NCBI GenBank assembly: GCA_019322535.1
Contig: JAHWIM010000075.1
Span: 1 to 9,399, forward strand
Source: Candidatus Woesearchaeota archaeon
Lineage (GTDB): Archaea; Nanobdellota; Nanobdellia; Woesearchaeales; WJKL01
Reading direction: 5' to 3'
DNA length: 9,399 bases
The translations under genes and the position numbers were made by a program. Shown here one piece after another: positions 1 through 6,073 of the stretch (the first letter of the stretch is position 1; the number at the start of each line of letters is the position of its first letter). The notes under the pieces were generated by a model. It was given only the letters and a program-made list of their open reading frames with translations. It had not been told where the DNA came from and did no database searches.

Positions 1-70
1 AACCGAACCATTAGCTGATGGGAAAAAGCCAGTGAGGGGTGTAGGAGCTTTTAGCTCCTACCTTGCTGGC
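1..70 (+). other. Structured GC-rich element with strong hairpin, possible 3' end of an RNA gene
   Basis: Thirty-six of the 70 bases are G or C, in an otherwise strongly AT-rich window. Bases 41-49 (GTAGGAGCT) pair perfectly with 53-61 around a TTT loop. Bases 28-36 pair with 62-70, including two G-U pairs, leaving a 4-base bulge at 37-40, so about 18 base pairs stack. A second small hairpin, CCAT (8-11) with ATGG (18-21), lies upstream. Compositional contrast and folding of this kind are typical of stable RNAs in AT-rich genomes, so this may be the 3' end of an RNA gene cut by the window edge, or a leader structure of the exchanger gene 10 bases downstream. On the minus strand the hairpin is followed by TTTTT (bases 27-23), like an intrinsic terminator, although no minus-strand gene precedes it. 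I cannot match it to tRNA, 5S rRNA, SRP RNA, RNase P RNA or a riboswitch I know. Confidence 0.45.
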
Positions 71-80
71 CCTATATAAA

Positions 81-1061
81 ATGACAATATTAGATTCAAT
101 ATCAAAACTAGTATTAAGTAATCCTTTGTATTTCAACATAGCTATAGTTGTATTAAGCCTCATTATCATTGTAAAATCAGCAGATTATTTAGTCTCAGGC
201 GTAACAAGTTATTCAAAAAAACTTGGACTATCTGATTATATAACAGGCATGATTGTTGTTGCATTAGCAGCATCTGTTCCAGAACTTGTATCATCACTTA
301 CTGGTTTATTTGCAGAACAGCCAGGAATTATCTTTGGAACAATAATCGGCTCAAATGTCGCAGGCATGGCAATTGTCTTAGGCATTCTTGCAGTAATGGG
401 AAGAAAAATCAACCTCAAAAGCAAAGTTCTTGCAAAAACAGAAATGATAATCTTCTTTTTTTCAATGGTTCCATTTCTGATGTTAGCTGACGGCACTTTA
501 TCAAGAATAGATGGTACAATATTATTAATTCTATATTTTTCATTTGTTGTAATACTTTGGATAAAAGAAGGAGAATTAGGTGGTCTTAAAAAAGATGTCA
601 AACTAGAAAGTCTTTACAAAGATGGTTTGCTGTTTATTTTAGCTTTAGGTGCAATACTATTAAGCGCTAGATGGCTTGTATTCTCAGCTATAGAAGTTGC
701 AACAATTCTAGGATTAAGCCCTTATTATGTCTCATTATTAATAATAGGTATAGGTTCAACAATTCCAGATTTAACAGTTAGTATAAGGGCTCTTTTGCAA
801 GGGCATAAAGATGTTGGAATCGGAGATGCTTTAGGAAGCACTCTTATAAAATCACTTTTATTTCTTGGAATATTTGCGTTAATCCGCCCATTATCAATAA
901 GTTTTACAGTATTATTAGTTGCAGTTGTATTTTCAGTTATAATTAGAGGAGTAGTATTTTACTTTACAGAAGAAGGCTCAATGAAATGGAAACATGGTCT
1001 ACTATTGTTATTAATCTACTTTATATTTATAATAATTGAATCATTAAAAAGAGGAGCTTAA
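81..1061 (+). CDS. CaCA-family cation exchanger (sodium/calcium antiporter-like)
   Basis: Integral membrane protein of 326 residues with about ten hydrophobic segments in two inverted halves, the CaCA exchanger design that usually swaps Na+ or H+ for Ca2+. Alpha-1 repeat: residues 57-106, with ALAASVPEL (Glu68) and GSNVAG (Asn92). Alpha-2 repeat: residues 213-266, with GIGSTIPDL (Asp230 where most family members have Glu) and GDALGSTLIKS (Thr254 where Asn is usual). A polar linker rich in Lys, Glu and Gly (161-180) separates the halves. The family assignment is firm. The ion is uncertain because alpha-2 ion-site positions are altered. I chose the ATG at 81; a TTG at 63 in the same frame would start inside the 3' arm of the 28-70 hairpin and adds only six residues. 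No Shine-Dalgarno sequence precedes the ATG. The stop codon directly abuts the ATG of the permease gene, so the two are co-transcribed. Confidence 0.85.
   Translation: MTILDSISKLVLSNPLYFNIAIVVLSLIIIVKSADYLVSGVTSYSKKLGLSDYITGMIVVALAASVPELVSSLTGLFAEQPGIIFGTIIGSNVAGMAIVLGILAVMGRKINLKSKVLAKTEMIIFFFSMVPFLMLADGTLSRIDGTILLILYFSFVVILWIKEGELGGLKKDVKLESLYKDGLLFILALGAILLSARWLVFSAIEVATILGLSPYYVSLLIIGIGSTIPDLTVSIRALLQGHKDVGIGDALGSTLIKSLLFLGIFALIRPLSISFTVLLVAVVFSVIIRGVVFYFTEEGSMKWKHGLLLLLIYFIFIIIESLKRGA
1051..1056 (+). promoter_or_regulatory. Ribosome binding site of the permease gene
   Basis: GAGGAG lies within the last codons of the exchanger gene, with GAGG ending 7 bases before the ATG at 1062. It matches the CCUCC end of archaeal 16S rRNA and fixes the permease start. 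Confidence 0.6.
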
Positions 1062-2183
1062 ATGACAAAAAAGTCAGCACTACAAGCGATTGCAATTTTA
1101 GTAGGCACAATAATAGGTGCAGGAATATTAGGTATTCCTTATGTTGTTGCACAAGCTGGATTCTTTACAGGAATTGCAACAATAATAGTACTAGGAATAG
1201 TTGTCTTGCTCCTTTATCTGTATATGGGGGAAATCGTCCTAAGAACAAAAGGATTTCACCAATTAACAGGTTATGCCCAACGTTACTTAGGTAAATGGGG
1301 AAGAAGATTAATGACATTCACAATGGTATTTGGTATTTATGGAGCATTAATAGCATACATAATGGGTGAAGGCCAGGCTTTAGCAGCTATTTTTGGAGGT
1401 GCTCCTATTTTATATTCACTCATTTTCTTTATCGTAGTATCAATAATAATATACATTGGAATAAAAGCAGTAGGTGAATCAGAACTATGGATGGTTCTAG
1501 TAACAATAGGAATAGTTATAATTTTAGCATTATTATCATCACCATTCATCGCGACAAAAAATTTCACATCATTTAATCCTGCTAAAATATTTATTCCATA
1601 TGGAGTAGTCTTTTTTGCGCTTCTTGGAGCAGCAGCAATTCCAGAAATGAAAGAAGAGCTTGTCAGAAATGAAAAAAAGCTTAAAAGATCTATTATAATT
1701 GGAGCATCTATTCCGATCATTATTTATCTTATCTTTACATTTATAGTTGTAGGAGTTACTGGTTTGCAAACAACAGAAGTTGCAACAATAGGCTTAGGAG
1801 AAATAATAGGCAGCCGTGTAATTTTAATTGGAAATCTTTTTGCAGTTTTAACAATGGCAACTTCCTTTTTAACACTAGGTCTTGCTTTAAAAGAAATGTA
1901 TAATTATGATTATAAAATAAATCATTTTATGTCATGGGGATTAACTTGTTTTATCCCGTTAGCAATCGCTTTAAGCAATGTAACAACGTTCATCAAAGCA
2001 ATAGGAATAGCAGGAGTAGTTGCTGGCGGCATAGAAGGAATCTTAATAGTCTTAATGGCTTTCAGAGCAAAAAAACTTGGAAATAGAAAGCCAGAATATT
2101 CAGTAAAATTAAACAAACTGGTTGCTGCCCTAATCATAGCAATATTTATATTAGGAGCAATTTTTTATTTTAGACCATTATAA
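1062..2183 (+). CDS. Amino acid permease, aromatic/neutral amino acid transporter type
   Basis: Polytopic membrane protein of 373 residues with about eleven hydrophobic segments. The first segment carries GTIIGAGILGIPYV (residues 15-28), the unwound TM1 substrate-binding motif of the APC superfamily, in the form seen in the aromatic amino acid permease (Trp/Tyr) and SLC38-like branches. Residues 196-210 form a charged cytoplasmic-type loop rich in Lys, Glu and Arg, a common feature between helices in this superfamily. The length is slightly short of the roughly 400 residues of bacterial TyrP/Mtr proteins, but all helices seem present. It likely imports an amino acid using a proton or sodium gradient; the substrate cannot be read from sequence. 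Translation starts directly after the exchanger stop, and only 15 bases separate its own stop from the HD gene start, so it sits inside the operon. Confidence 0.85.
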   Translation: MTKKSALQAIAILVGTIIGAGILGIPYVVAQAGFFTGIATIIVLGIVVLLLYLYMGEIVLRTKGFHQLTGYAQRYLGKWGRRLMTFTMVFGIYGALIAYIMGEGQALAAIFGGAPILYSLIFFIVVSIIIYIGIKAVGESELWMVLVTIGIVIILALLSSPFIATKNFTSFNPAKIFIPYGVVFFALLGAAAIPEMKEELVRNEKKLKRSIIIGASIPIIIYLIFTFIVVGVTGLQTTEVATIGLGEIIGSRVILIGNLFAVLTMATSFLTLGLALKEMYNYDYKINHFMSWGLTCFIPLAIALSNVTTFIKAIGIAGVVAGGIEGILIVLMAFRAKKLGNRKPEYSVKLNKLVAALIIAIFILGAIFYFRPL

Positions 2184-2187
2184 AAAA

Positions 2188-2195
2188 GAGGTGAT
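2188..2195 (+). promoter_or_regulatory. Ribosome binding site of the HD-domain gene
   Basis: GAGGTGAT, a near-perfect match to the 16S rRNA 3' end, lies just ahead of ATG 2199 in the 15-base gap after the permease stop. It supports this start and translation from within a polycistronic mRNA. Confidence 0.75.
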
Positions 2196-2198
2196 AGT

Positions 2199-2894
2199 AT
2201 GGTTTTCACAAGAACCTTATCTGACAAAGAACTTAAAGTCATAAAAAAAATAATTGAATTTGTTAAAGTAAAACATCACAGAGCAGAAGGGCATGATTAT
2301 TCTCATGTTTTAGAAGTTGTTAGGCATTCTATTGAAATAGGAAGAACAATAAAAGAAGAATGTGATGCTTTTGTTGTTCTTTGCGCTGCTCTGCTGCATG
2401 ATATAGGTAAAGTAGATCATCCAGAAGGAACCTTTCATGGATTAGATGGAGGTTCAAGAGCAGAAGAATTCTTAGAGTCATTAATAGATGATCCTTACAT
2501 AATAAATAAAATTGAAAAAGTCATTGTCAGGCACACTCCTACCTCTATGATTGCACCATGGGCTGTAGAAGAAAGAGTAGTTTATGATGCAGATGCAATT
2601 GAAAGACTTGGTTTTATGGGGATAATTCGTGGATTAATGGGCAAAAGAGGAACAATGCAAGAGATCATAACTTCTAAAGTTCAATCAAGAATGCAGGATT
2701 ATGATAAATTATTCTTTAAAGAAAGCAAAAAAATGGCAAAAAAAGCGCATTTAGAAACAATTGAAATGTGTAGCTCATTAACAGCAAGACTCAAAGAAAG
2801 AATAAATGAAATAGAAGAAATAGATGAAGTGCATGAAATTGCACCTCAAGTAAAAAAAAGCGGCATAATCAAATCACCTAAAAAGAAGAGATGA
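2199..2894 (+). CDS. HD-domain metal-dependent phosphohydrolase
   Basis: Soluble protein of 231 residues. An HD domain spans about residues 25-190, with the metal-binding set visible in order: His36 in GHDYSHVLEV, His67-Asp68 in LLHDIG, and an Asp in VVYDADAIERLG (Asp130 or Asp132). His80 in FHGLDGG and His112 in VRHTP are further candidates for a second metal or for catalysis. This is the pattern of the COG1418/YedJ-like predicted HD hydrolases, which act on phosphomonoesters, phosphodiesters or nucleotides; the substrate is not known for this one. The C-terminal 40 residues are acidic and then strongly basic (ending SPKKKR), which could contact nucleic acid. The stop codon overlaps the next ATG as ATGA, so translation of the RtcB-like protein is probably coupled to this gene. 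That suggests, by inference only, that the two proteins work on the same RNA or nucleotide. Confidence 0.85.
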   Translation: MVFTRTLSDKELKVIKKIIEFVKVKHHRAEGHDYSHVLEVVRHSIEIGRTIKEECDAFVVLCAALLHDIGKVDHPEGTFHGLDGGSRAEEFLESLIDDPYIINKIEKVIVRHTPTSMIAPWAVEERVVYDADAIERLGFMGIIRGLMGKRGTMQEIITSKVQSRMQDYDKLFFKESKKMAKKAHLETIEMCSSLTARLKERINEIEEIDEVHEIAPQVKKSGIIKSPKKKR

Positions 2895-4081
2895 AAAACC
2901 ACAATGTATTATTAAGAAGAGCAGAAAAATACATATTTTCCACAGGGCTGAATGATGCTACTAGTCATCTTGCTAAAGTTAACATGCGCTACGGCCTTGC
3001 AAAGATGCACATTGTACAGAGAACTTTTGGAATAAAACCAGATGCAACATTTATTTCTTCCCCAGATGAAACAGTTTCTAGAAATGTTACAAGATGGGAG
3101 CAAGGAGTTAGCTATGGTGGTAAAATAACATGGGGAAGTGGCAAAGATAAATTAATTATTCTGGATGTAAAACCAAACGCCTGTGGAATGTTGATTGGAG
3201 GCTTAAATGAGATACCTTCTCCAAGAAAGGTATTAGAAAGAACAGATGAATTAAATCAAAAAGAACATTACATTGACAATACAAAAGTAAATTGGGATTT
3301 CTACAAAGGAAATCATTTTATTGATGTTTTTGAAGTTGAACCAAAAACAAATGCAAAACTTCCAAAATATGCAGTAGTATTGCATGCAGGATGTCCTGAA
3401 TTCAAAGGAGATCATGACGGAGAATTTGGACTTTATTGGAATGACAGCAAGATTCTGCAGCAAATGATGAAAACAATTCAAACACCATTTGGTCCTTGTT
3501 ATATATTAACTGATGAAGATGCAACAGCATATCTAAAATTTTACAAAAGAGCAGAAAAATTTGCAAACAGAAGAAGAGAAATTGCTTTCAAAGAATTATT
3601 TGATGGAAAAATTATTTCAAACCATTGCCATCAAGGCCTAACAAACTACAATGAAATTATTCTTGGATGTCATAACATTACAAGTACAAATATGATATTT
3701 CCAATTTCAATTAGAGCAGACCTTCCTTCTTACATTGCAAAAGGAAAAAAGAATTTCACAGCAGAACAGATAGAAAGCTTAGGTTTTAGAAGAAGAGCAC
3801 ACGAAATAGGAGTATATAACAGACTAAGAAATGTAAATATCTGCCCTCATGGAGGCGGCTATTACTTTCCTGATTCATTCCACGTTACTAGAGTATTTGA
3901 AGTAAAAGGAAAAAGATATTTTGAAATTGAGATGGTTGATGGAGTTGGCAAAAAAATAGTAGCTGATGTAAATCACTTACAGTTTACTTACAGAAATAGA
4001 GATGTAGTGCAAAAAACACTAGATATAGGGCTATGCTCTCTTGTTGCTGAATTAAATCCAGTATATATTTTAAAAGTCTAA
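2891..4081 (+). CDS. Divergent RtcB-like RNA ligase family protein
   Basis: Protein of 396 residues that I align by eye with RtcB, the GTP- and Mn2+-dependent ligase joining RNA 2',3'-cyclic phosphate and 5'-OH ends in tRNA splicing and RNA repair. Matching landmarks in order: NACGM (Cys98) with RtcB INCGV; GNHFIDVFEV (Asn141, His142) with GGGNHFLEV; LHAG (His165) with LHSG; GCHNI (His261) with the SHN motif; CPHGGG (His320) with CHGAG, whose His is guanylylated in RtcB; and the tail from DVVQKTLDIGL through VAELNP to Lys395, matching the RtcB end with its guanine-contacting Lys. Differences: Pro95 where the metal-binding Asp of RtcB should be, Asp145 for a Glu, no SGSRG arginine after His165, and no HRKGATRA segment. 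The fold is therefore likely but the activity may have changed. It overlaps the HD gene by ATGA and has only weak purine-rich sequence upstream. A housekeeping RtcB elsewhere in the genome would make this a paralogue. Confidence 0.7.
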   Translation: MKNHNVLLRRAEKYIFSTGLNDATSHLAKVNMRYGLAKMHIVQRTFGIKPDATFISSPDETVSRNVTRWEQGVSYGGKITWGSGKDKLIILDVKPNACGMLIGGLNEIPSPRKVLERTDELNQKEHYIDNTKVNWDFYKGNHFIDVFEVEPKTNAKLPKYAVVLHAGCPEFKGDHDGEFGLYWNDSKILQQMMKTIQTPFGPCYILTDEDATAYLKFYKRAEKFANRRREIAFKELFDGKIISNHCHQGLTNYNEIILGCHNITSTNMIFPISIRADLPSYIAKGKKNFTAEQIESLGFRRRAHEIGVYNRLRNVNICPHGGGYYFPDSFHVTRVFEVKGKRYFEIEMVDGVGKKIVADVNHLQFTYRNRDVVQKTLDIGLCSLVAELNPVYILKV

Positions 4082-4082
4082 G

Positions 4083-4090
4083 AAAGGTGA
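4083..4090 (+). promoter_or_regulatory. Ribosome binding site ahead of the acidic mini-ORF
   Basis: AAAGGTGA begins two bases after the RtcB-like stop codon. Its end lies 5 bases before the ATG at 4096, a normal archaeal spacing. It has no other start codon to serve. Confidence 0.45.
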
Positions 4091-4095
4091 ACCCC

Positions 4096-4128
4096 ATGGA
4101 CGAAGAAATGGATGAAGACGGCGAGTAG
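4096..4128 (+). CDS. Ten-residue acidic mini-ORF (MDEEMDEDGE)
   Basis: ATG to TAG encodes only ten residues, seven of them Asp or Glu. A good ribosome binding site at 4083-4090 precedes it, 14 bases after the RtcB-like stop. Its codons GAC, GGC and GAG are G/C-ending, in contrast to the A/T-ending codons of the upstream genes. It could be a real micropeptide, a remnant of a lost gene, or a translated spacer that influences the operon end. No function can be assigned. I rate translation as plausible and biological importance as unknown. Confidence 0.3.
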   Translation: MDEEMDEDGE

Positions 4129-4137
4129 TGAATTTTT

Positions 4138-4156
4138 GATCCATTTTTGGATTTTT
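4138..4156 (+). terminator. U-rich terminator candidate for the plus-strand operon
   Basis: ATCC (4139-4142) pairs with GGAT (4149-4152) around a T-rich loop, extended by a G-U pair, and is followed by TTTT. Another TTTTT run lies at 4133-4137. Repeated T tracts are the main signal for archaeal RNA polymerase termination, and the position between convergent genes fits. Confidence 0.5.
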
Positions 4157-4185
4157 CCATAGTTAACATGATAAACTCTTTCTAG

Positions 4186-4213
4186 AAAAAATAAATAAAA
4201 AAAAGAAAAAAAA
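4186..4213 (-). terminator. Poly-U terminator of the secreted protein gene
   Basis: On the minus strand this reads as a run of 28 bases that are T except for one C and two A, starting 5 bases beyond the TAA stop of the secreted protein gene. A long U tract like this is the typical archaeal termination signal and needs no stem. Confidence 0.6.
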
Positions 4214-4218
4214 TAGGC

Positions 4219-5856
4219 TTATTCTTCGCCCAATACCTTTACATTATCTACATGGCATCTTTCAGATGCTCCGCTTGTCTCGCACATGAACCTTATTTTT
4301 GTTGCTGTGTTTGGTATGCTATAGCTCTTGAAGCTATAAGAATTTTCTCTTGCTGTTGCATCTCCTACATGTTCAAGATAATGCCATAATCCATCATAGT
4401 ATTCTGATGCAAAGTCATCTGCTGAATCTATACCAACAACCATCCTATAGTATTCTAAGGTTACTGTATTGTAAGCAGAAACATCTATATCAATCTCTAT
4501 GTAGCTGTTGTCACTTGCTCCTGTTCCTTTTGCTCTTGCACACCAAGTTCCTTCATATGGGTTGTCTACTGATGCTATCCATGGTACTCCTGGTCCAGAT
4601 AAAGTCCATTCAACTAAGTTACCATCTTCAAAGTCATCAAATAGTACTTCAACTGGTCCTGAAGGATCTGTCTCATCGTCATCTTCAGATGAGCTACAAC
4701 CTGGGTCTGCTGGATAATCAGTTAGATTATCTCCGTCGTTGTCTACACCATCATTACATTGATAGATAGGACAATCAACTGGGCAAGTTATTGTAGTTTC
4801 TCCACCTTCACAAACACTATCTCCACAATCTGTTTCATCTGTTCCTGTTGCATCTGTACATCCTGAATCAGCTGTATCAACATTTCCATCTCCGTCATTG
4901 TCTACACCATCATCACATTCATTAGTTCCTAATTCACTAGTATCTTGAGCAGAGTCACAACCTGGGTCAGCTAAATCAACTAAGCCATCTCCATCATTGT
5001 CATTTCCATCATCACAAGCTGGATTGCTATATGGTGGAACATAGAAGTTTGTTCCTGCAACATCATTGATTGAGTTAGCTAGAAGTTTGTAATTTTCTAG
5101 TCTGTCTTCTGTAGTTAGTCCAGTAATTCCATCATCTTCATATGCCTCTAAGTGAGGACTTGATAATAGCATGTTGCCATTTAACTTTACAATAGCTGGC
5201 AATTCTCCTGGAACATCTGCAAATGATGCAATCAATTCCCCTGGATAATCTGTTGCTGTATATTTATATCCTCTTGTTGGACCACCAAAGTAGATTACAT
5301 TATGGCCATTGCTTAGTGTTGTCAACGCATATCCTGGTGACTGATCATAGTCCTGAATCTCTACTATTGAGCCTTCTGTTGTTGGGAATCTGTTCAACAT
5401 ATATGGATGTGGATAATATTCATCCTGCCACCATAAATCAGTTGAAGCATAAAAGAATCCTGCACAAAGTCCAACATATGCTTTTCCACTGTCGATAAAA
5501 CTCAAGATATTGTCTCTTCCTGCTGCTTCTAATGTGTCTTGTTGTGATCCTGCATCTCCACCTGGTTGTATGTAAATCTTCAGGTTAGAGAAGCTGTCTA
5601 AATCACAATCATTTTTTACATCTAAGTGATCTAATTCAACATAGTTTATACTTGGATCTTGTTCTTCCCACCAATCAAGGAAATGTATTATCCATGACTT
5701 GCTTATACTTCCTACTCCTCCCCATCCTGTTTTTCCATAAAAAACCACATTTGTGTCAGATTGAATAGGACATGCAGGTGGCTTTACTGCAAAAACAAAC
5801 ACAGAAAGAACACACAGCAAAATTGCTGCTAAAACTAATATAGTACTTTTTTTCAT
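4219..5856 (-). CDS. Secreted protein: BPL_N/amidotransferase-like domain, Cys/Asp-rich repeats, beta-rich C-terminal domain
   Basis: A 545-residue exported protein. Residues 1-23 form a signal peptide with cleavage likely after VFA. Residues about 35-270 resemble the BPL_N branch of class I glutamine amidotransferases: IYIQPGGDAG (94-103), the nucleophile elbow GLCAGFF with Cys131, and SSPHLEAYE with His235 and Glu237, so the Cys-His-Glu triad appears intact. Residues 281-387 hold three C-[DN]-DG-x-DNDGD repeats, likely calcium-binding, with a CGDSVCEGGET...CPVDC module at 344-362. Residues 405-545 start FDDFEDGNLVEWTLSG and look like an all-beta jelly-roll or carbohydrate-binding type domain. 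There is no C-terminal membrane anchor, so it is probably released or held by other surface components. A GAGGTGAG site precedes the ATG. It has its own promoter and terminator and is transcribed alone. BPL_N domains of this secreted kind have no known reaction; peptide or amide hydrolysis is an inference. Confidence 0.8.
   Translation of the reverse strand: MKKSTILVLAAILLCVLSVFVFAVKPPACPIQSDTNVVFYGKTGWGGVGSISKSWIIHFLDWWEEQDPSINYVELDHLDVKNDCDLDSFSNLKIYIQPGGDAGSQQDTLEAAGRDNILSFIDSGKAYVGLCAGFFYASTDLWWQDEYYPHPYMLNRFPTTEGSIVEIQDYDQSPGYALTTLSNGHNVIYFGGPTRGYKYTATDYPGELIASFADVPGELPAIVKLNGNMLLSSPHLEAYEDDGITGLTTEDRLENYKLLANSINDVAGTNFYVPPYSNPACDDGNDNDGDGLVDLADPGCDSAQDTSELGTNECDDGVDNDGDGNVDTADSGCTDATGTDETDCGDSVCEGGETTITCPVDCPIYQCNDGVDNDGDNLTDYPADPGCSSSEDDDETDPSGPVEVLFDDFEDGNLVEWTLSGPGVPWIASVDNPYEGTWCARAKGTGASDNSYIEIDIDVSAYNTVTLEYYRMVVGIDSADDFASEYYDGLWHYLEHVGDATARENSYSFKSYSIPNTATKIRFMCETSGASERCHVDNVKVLGEE
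4696..5016 (-). repeat. Cys/Asp-rich DNDGD repeat region within the secreted protein
   Basis: Three related copies encode residues 281-300, 314-333 and 367-387 (bases 5016-4957, 4917-4858 and 4758-4696). Each begins C-D/N-DG-x-DNDGD and ends ADPGC or ADSGC. The DNA is also similar, most clearly between 4729-4760 and 4886-4920, pointing to internal duplication. The Asp/Asn ladders resemble calcium-binding loops of thrombospondin type 3 repeats, and paired cysteines suggest disulfides, which fits an extracellular location. A different CGxxxCexGET/CPxDC module (4827-4771) lies between the second and third copies. Confidence 0.75.
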
Positions 5857-5863
5857 CTAATTT

Positions 5864-5871
5864 CTCACCTC
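5864..5871 (-). promoter_or_regulatory. Ribosome binding site of the secreted protein gene
   Basis: The minus strand reads GAGGTGAG, ending 7 bases before the ATG at 5856. It is a near-perfect anti-16S match and confirms the start just before the signal peptide. Confidence 0.75.
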
Positions 5872-5920
5872 ATTTTTTTGTTTTTGATAAACACTCAGAA
5901 ACAGAAAAGAAATACCTGCT

Positions 5921-5929
5921 GTATTTAAT
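5921..5929 (-). promoter_or_regulatory. TATA-box candidate for the secreted protein gene
   Basis: On the minus strand ATTAAATAC lies about 65-73 bases upstream of the ATG. Transcription would start near 5900, leaving a leader of roughly 40 bases that contains the GAGGTGAG site. Position and sequence fit, but the match is only moderate. Confidence 0.4.
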
Positions 5930-6010
5930 CGCTAATTTACTGCCTGAGGGTTAAGCCAAAACCCGTAATTTCGCTTTAAAAACATGTTGCTGTACCTTGA
6001 AGTGATGAAC

Positions 6011-6034
6011 AATTAGTACTATTGCTGACTAATT
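6011..6034. promoter_or_regulatory. Inverted repeat just upstream of the elp3 TATA box, possible operator
   Basis: AATTAGT (6011-6017) and ACTAATT (6028-6034) are perfect inverted arms with a 10-base spacer. The repeat ends 9 bases before the elp3 TATA box at 6044, where archaeal regulators often bind next to the BRE. It could be a dimeric regulator site or chance in AT-rich DNA. The same stretch contains GTGATGA (6002-6008) and CTGA (6025-6028), which resemble snoRNA box C and box D but are too close together for a full C/D sRNA. Confidence 0.3.
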
Positions 6035-6043
6035 TAACAAAAG

Positions 6044-6051
6044 CTTTTATA
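6044..6051 (+). promoter_or_regulatory. Archaeal TATA/BRE promoter of elp3, leaderless
   Basis: CTTTTATA preceded by purine-rich AACAAAAG (BRE-like) is close to the archaeal promoter consensus. The box centre lies about 26 bases before the ATG at 6074, so transcription should begin at or next to the start codon. No Shine-Dalgarno sequence is present in between, consistent with a leaderless mRNA. Confidence 0.7.
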
Positions 6052-6073
6052 CAACTTCTTTATCTTAAGAAAT

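Noticed and set aside
63..80. TTG at 63 as the start of the exchanger gene
   Set aside because: It lies in the 3' arm of the 28-70 hairpin, has no ribosome binding site, and adds only six residues; ATG 81 gives a normal family N terminus.
73..80. TATATAAA as a promoter for the exchanger gene
   Set aside because: It touches the ATG; transcription starting about 25 bases downstream would miss the start codon, and no later start fits the protein.
236..601. Minus-strand open frame inside the exchanger gene
   Set aside because: It shadows the coding frame, has no promoter or ribosome binding site, and shows no domain pattern.
4350..4769. Plus-strand open frame opposite the secreted protein gene
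   Set aside because: Low-complexity Leu/His/Gln-rich translation, no ribosome binding site, and it is fully antisense to a gene with clear domains.
5948..5964. Hairpin GGGTT/AACCC with a 7-base loop, resembling a tRNA anticodon arm
   Set aside because: No acceptor, D or T arm sequences are found around it on either strand; a 5-base stem is easily due to chance.
6002..6028. Box C/D sRNA (GTGATGA and CTGA)
   Set aside because: Only 16 bases separate the two boxes, no clear D'/C' pair lies at the proper spacing, and the upstream CTGA at 5944-5947 is too far away.
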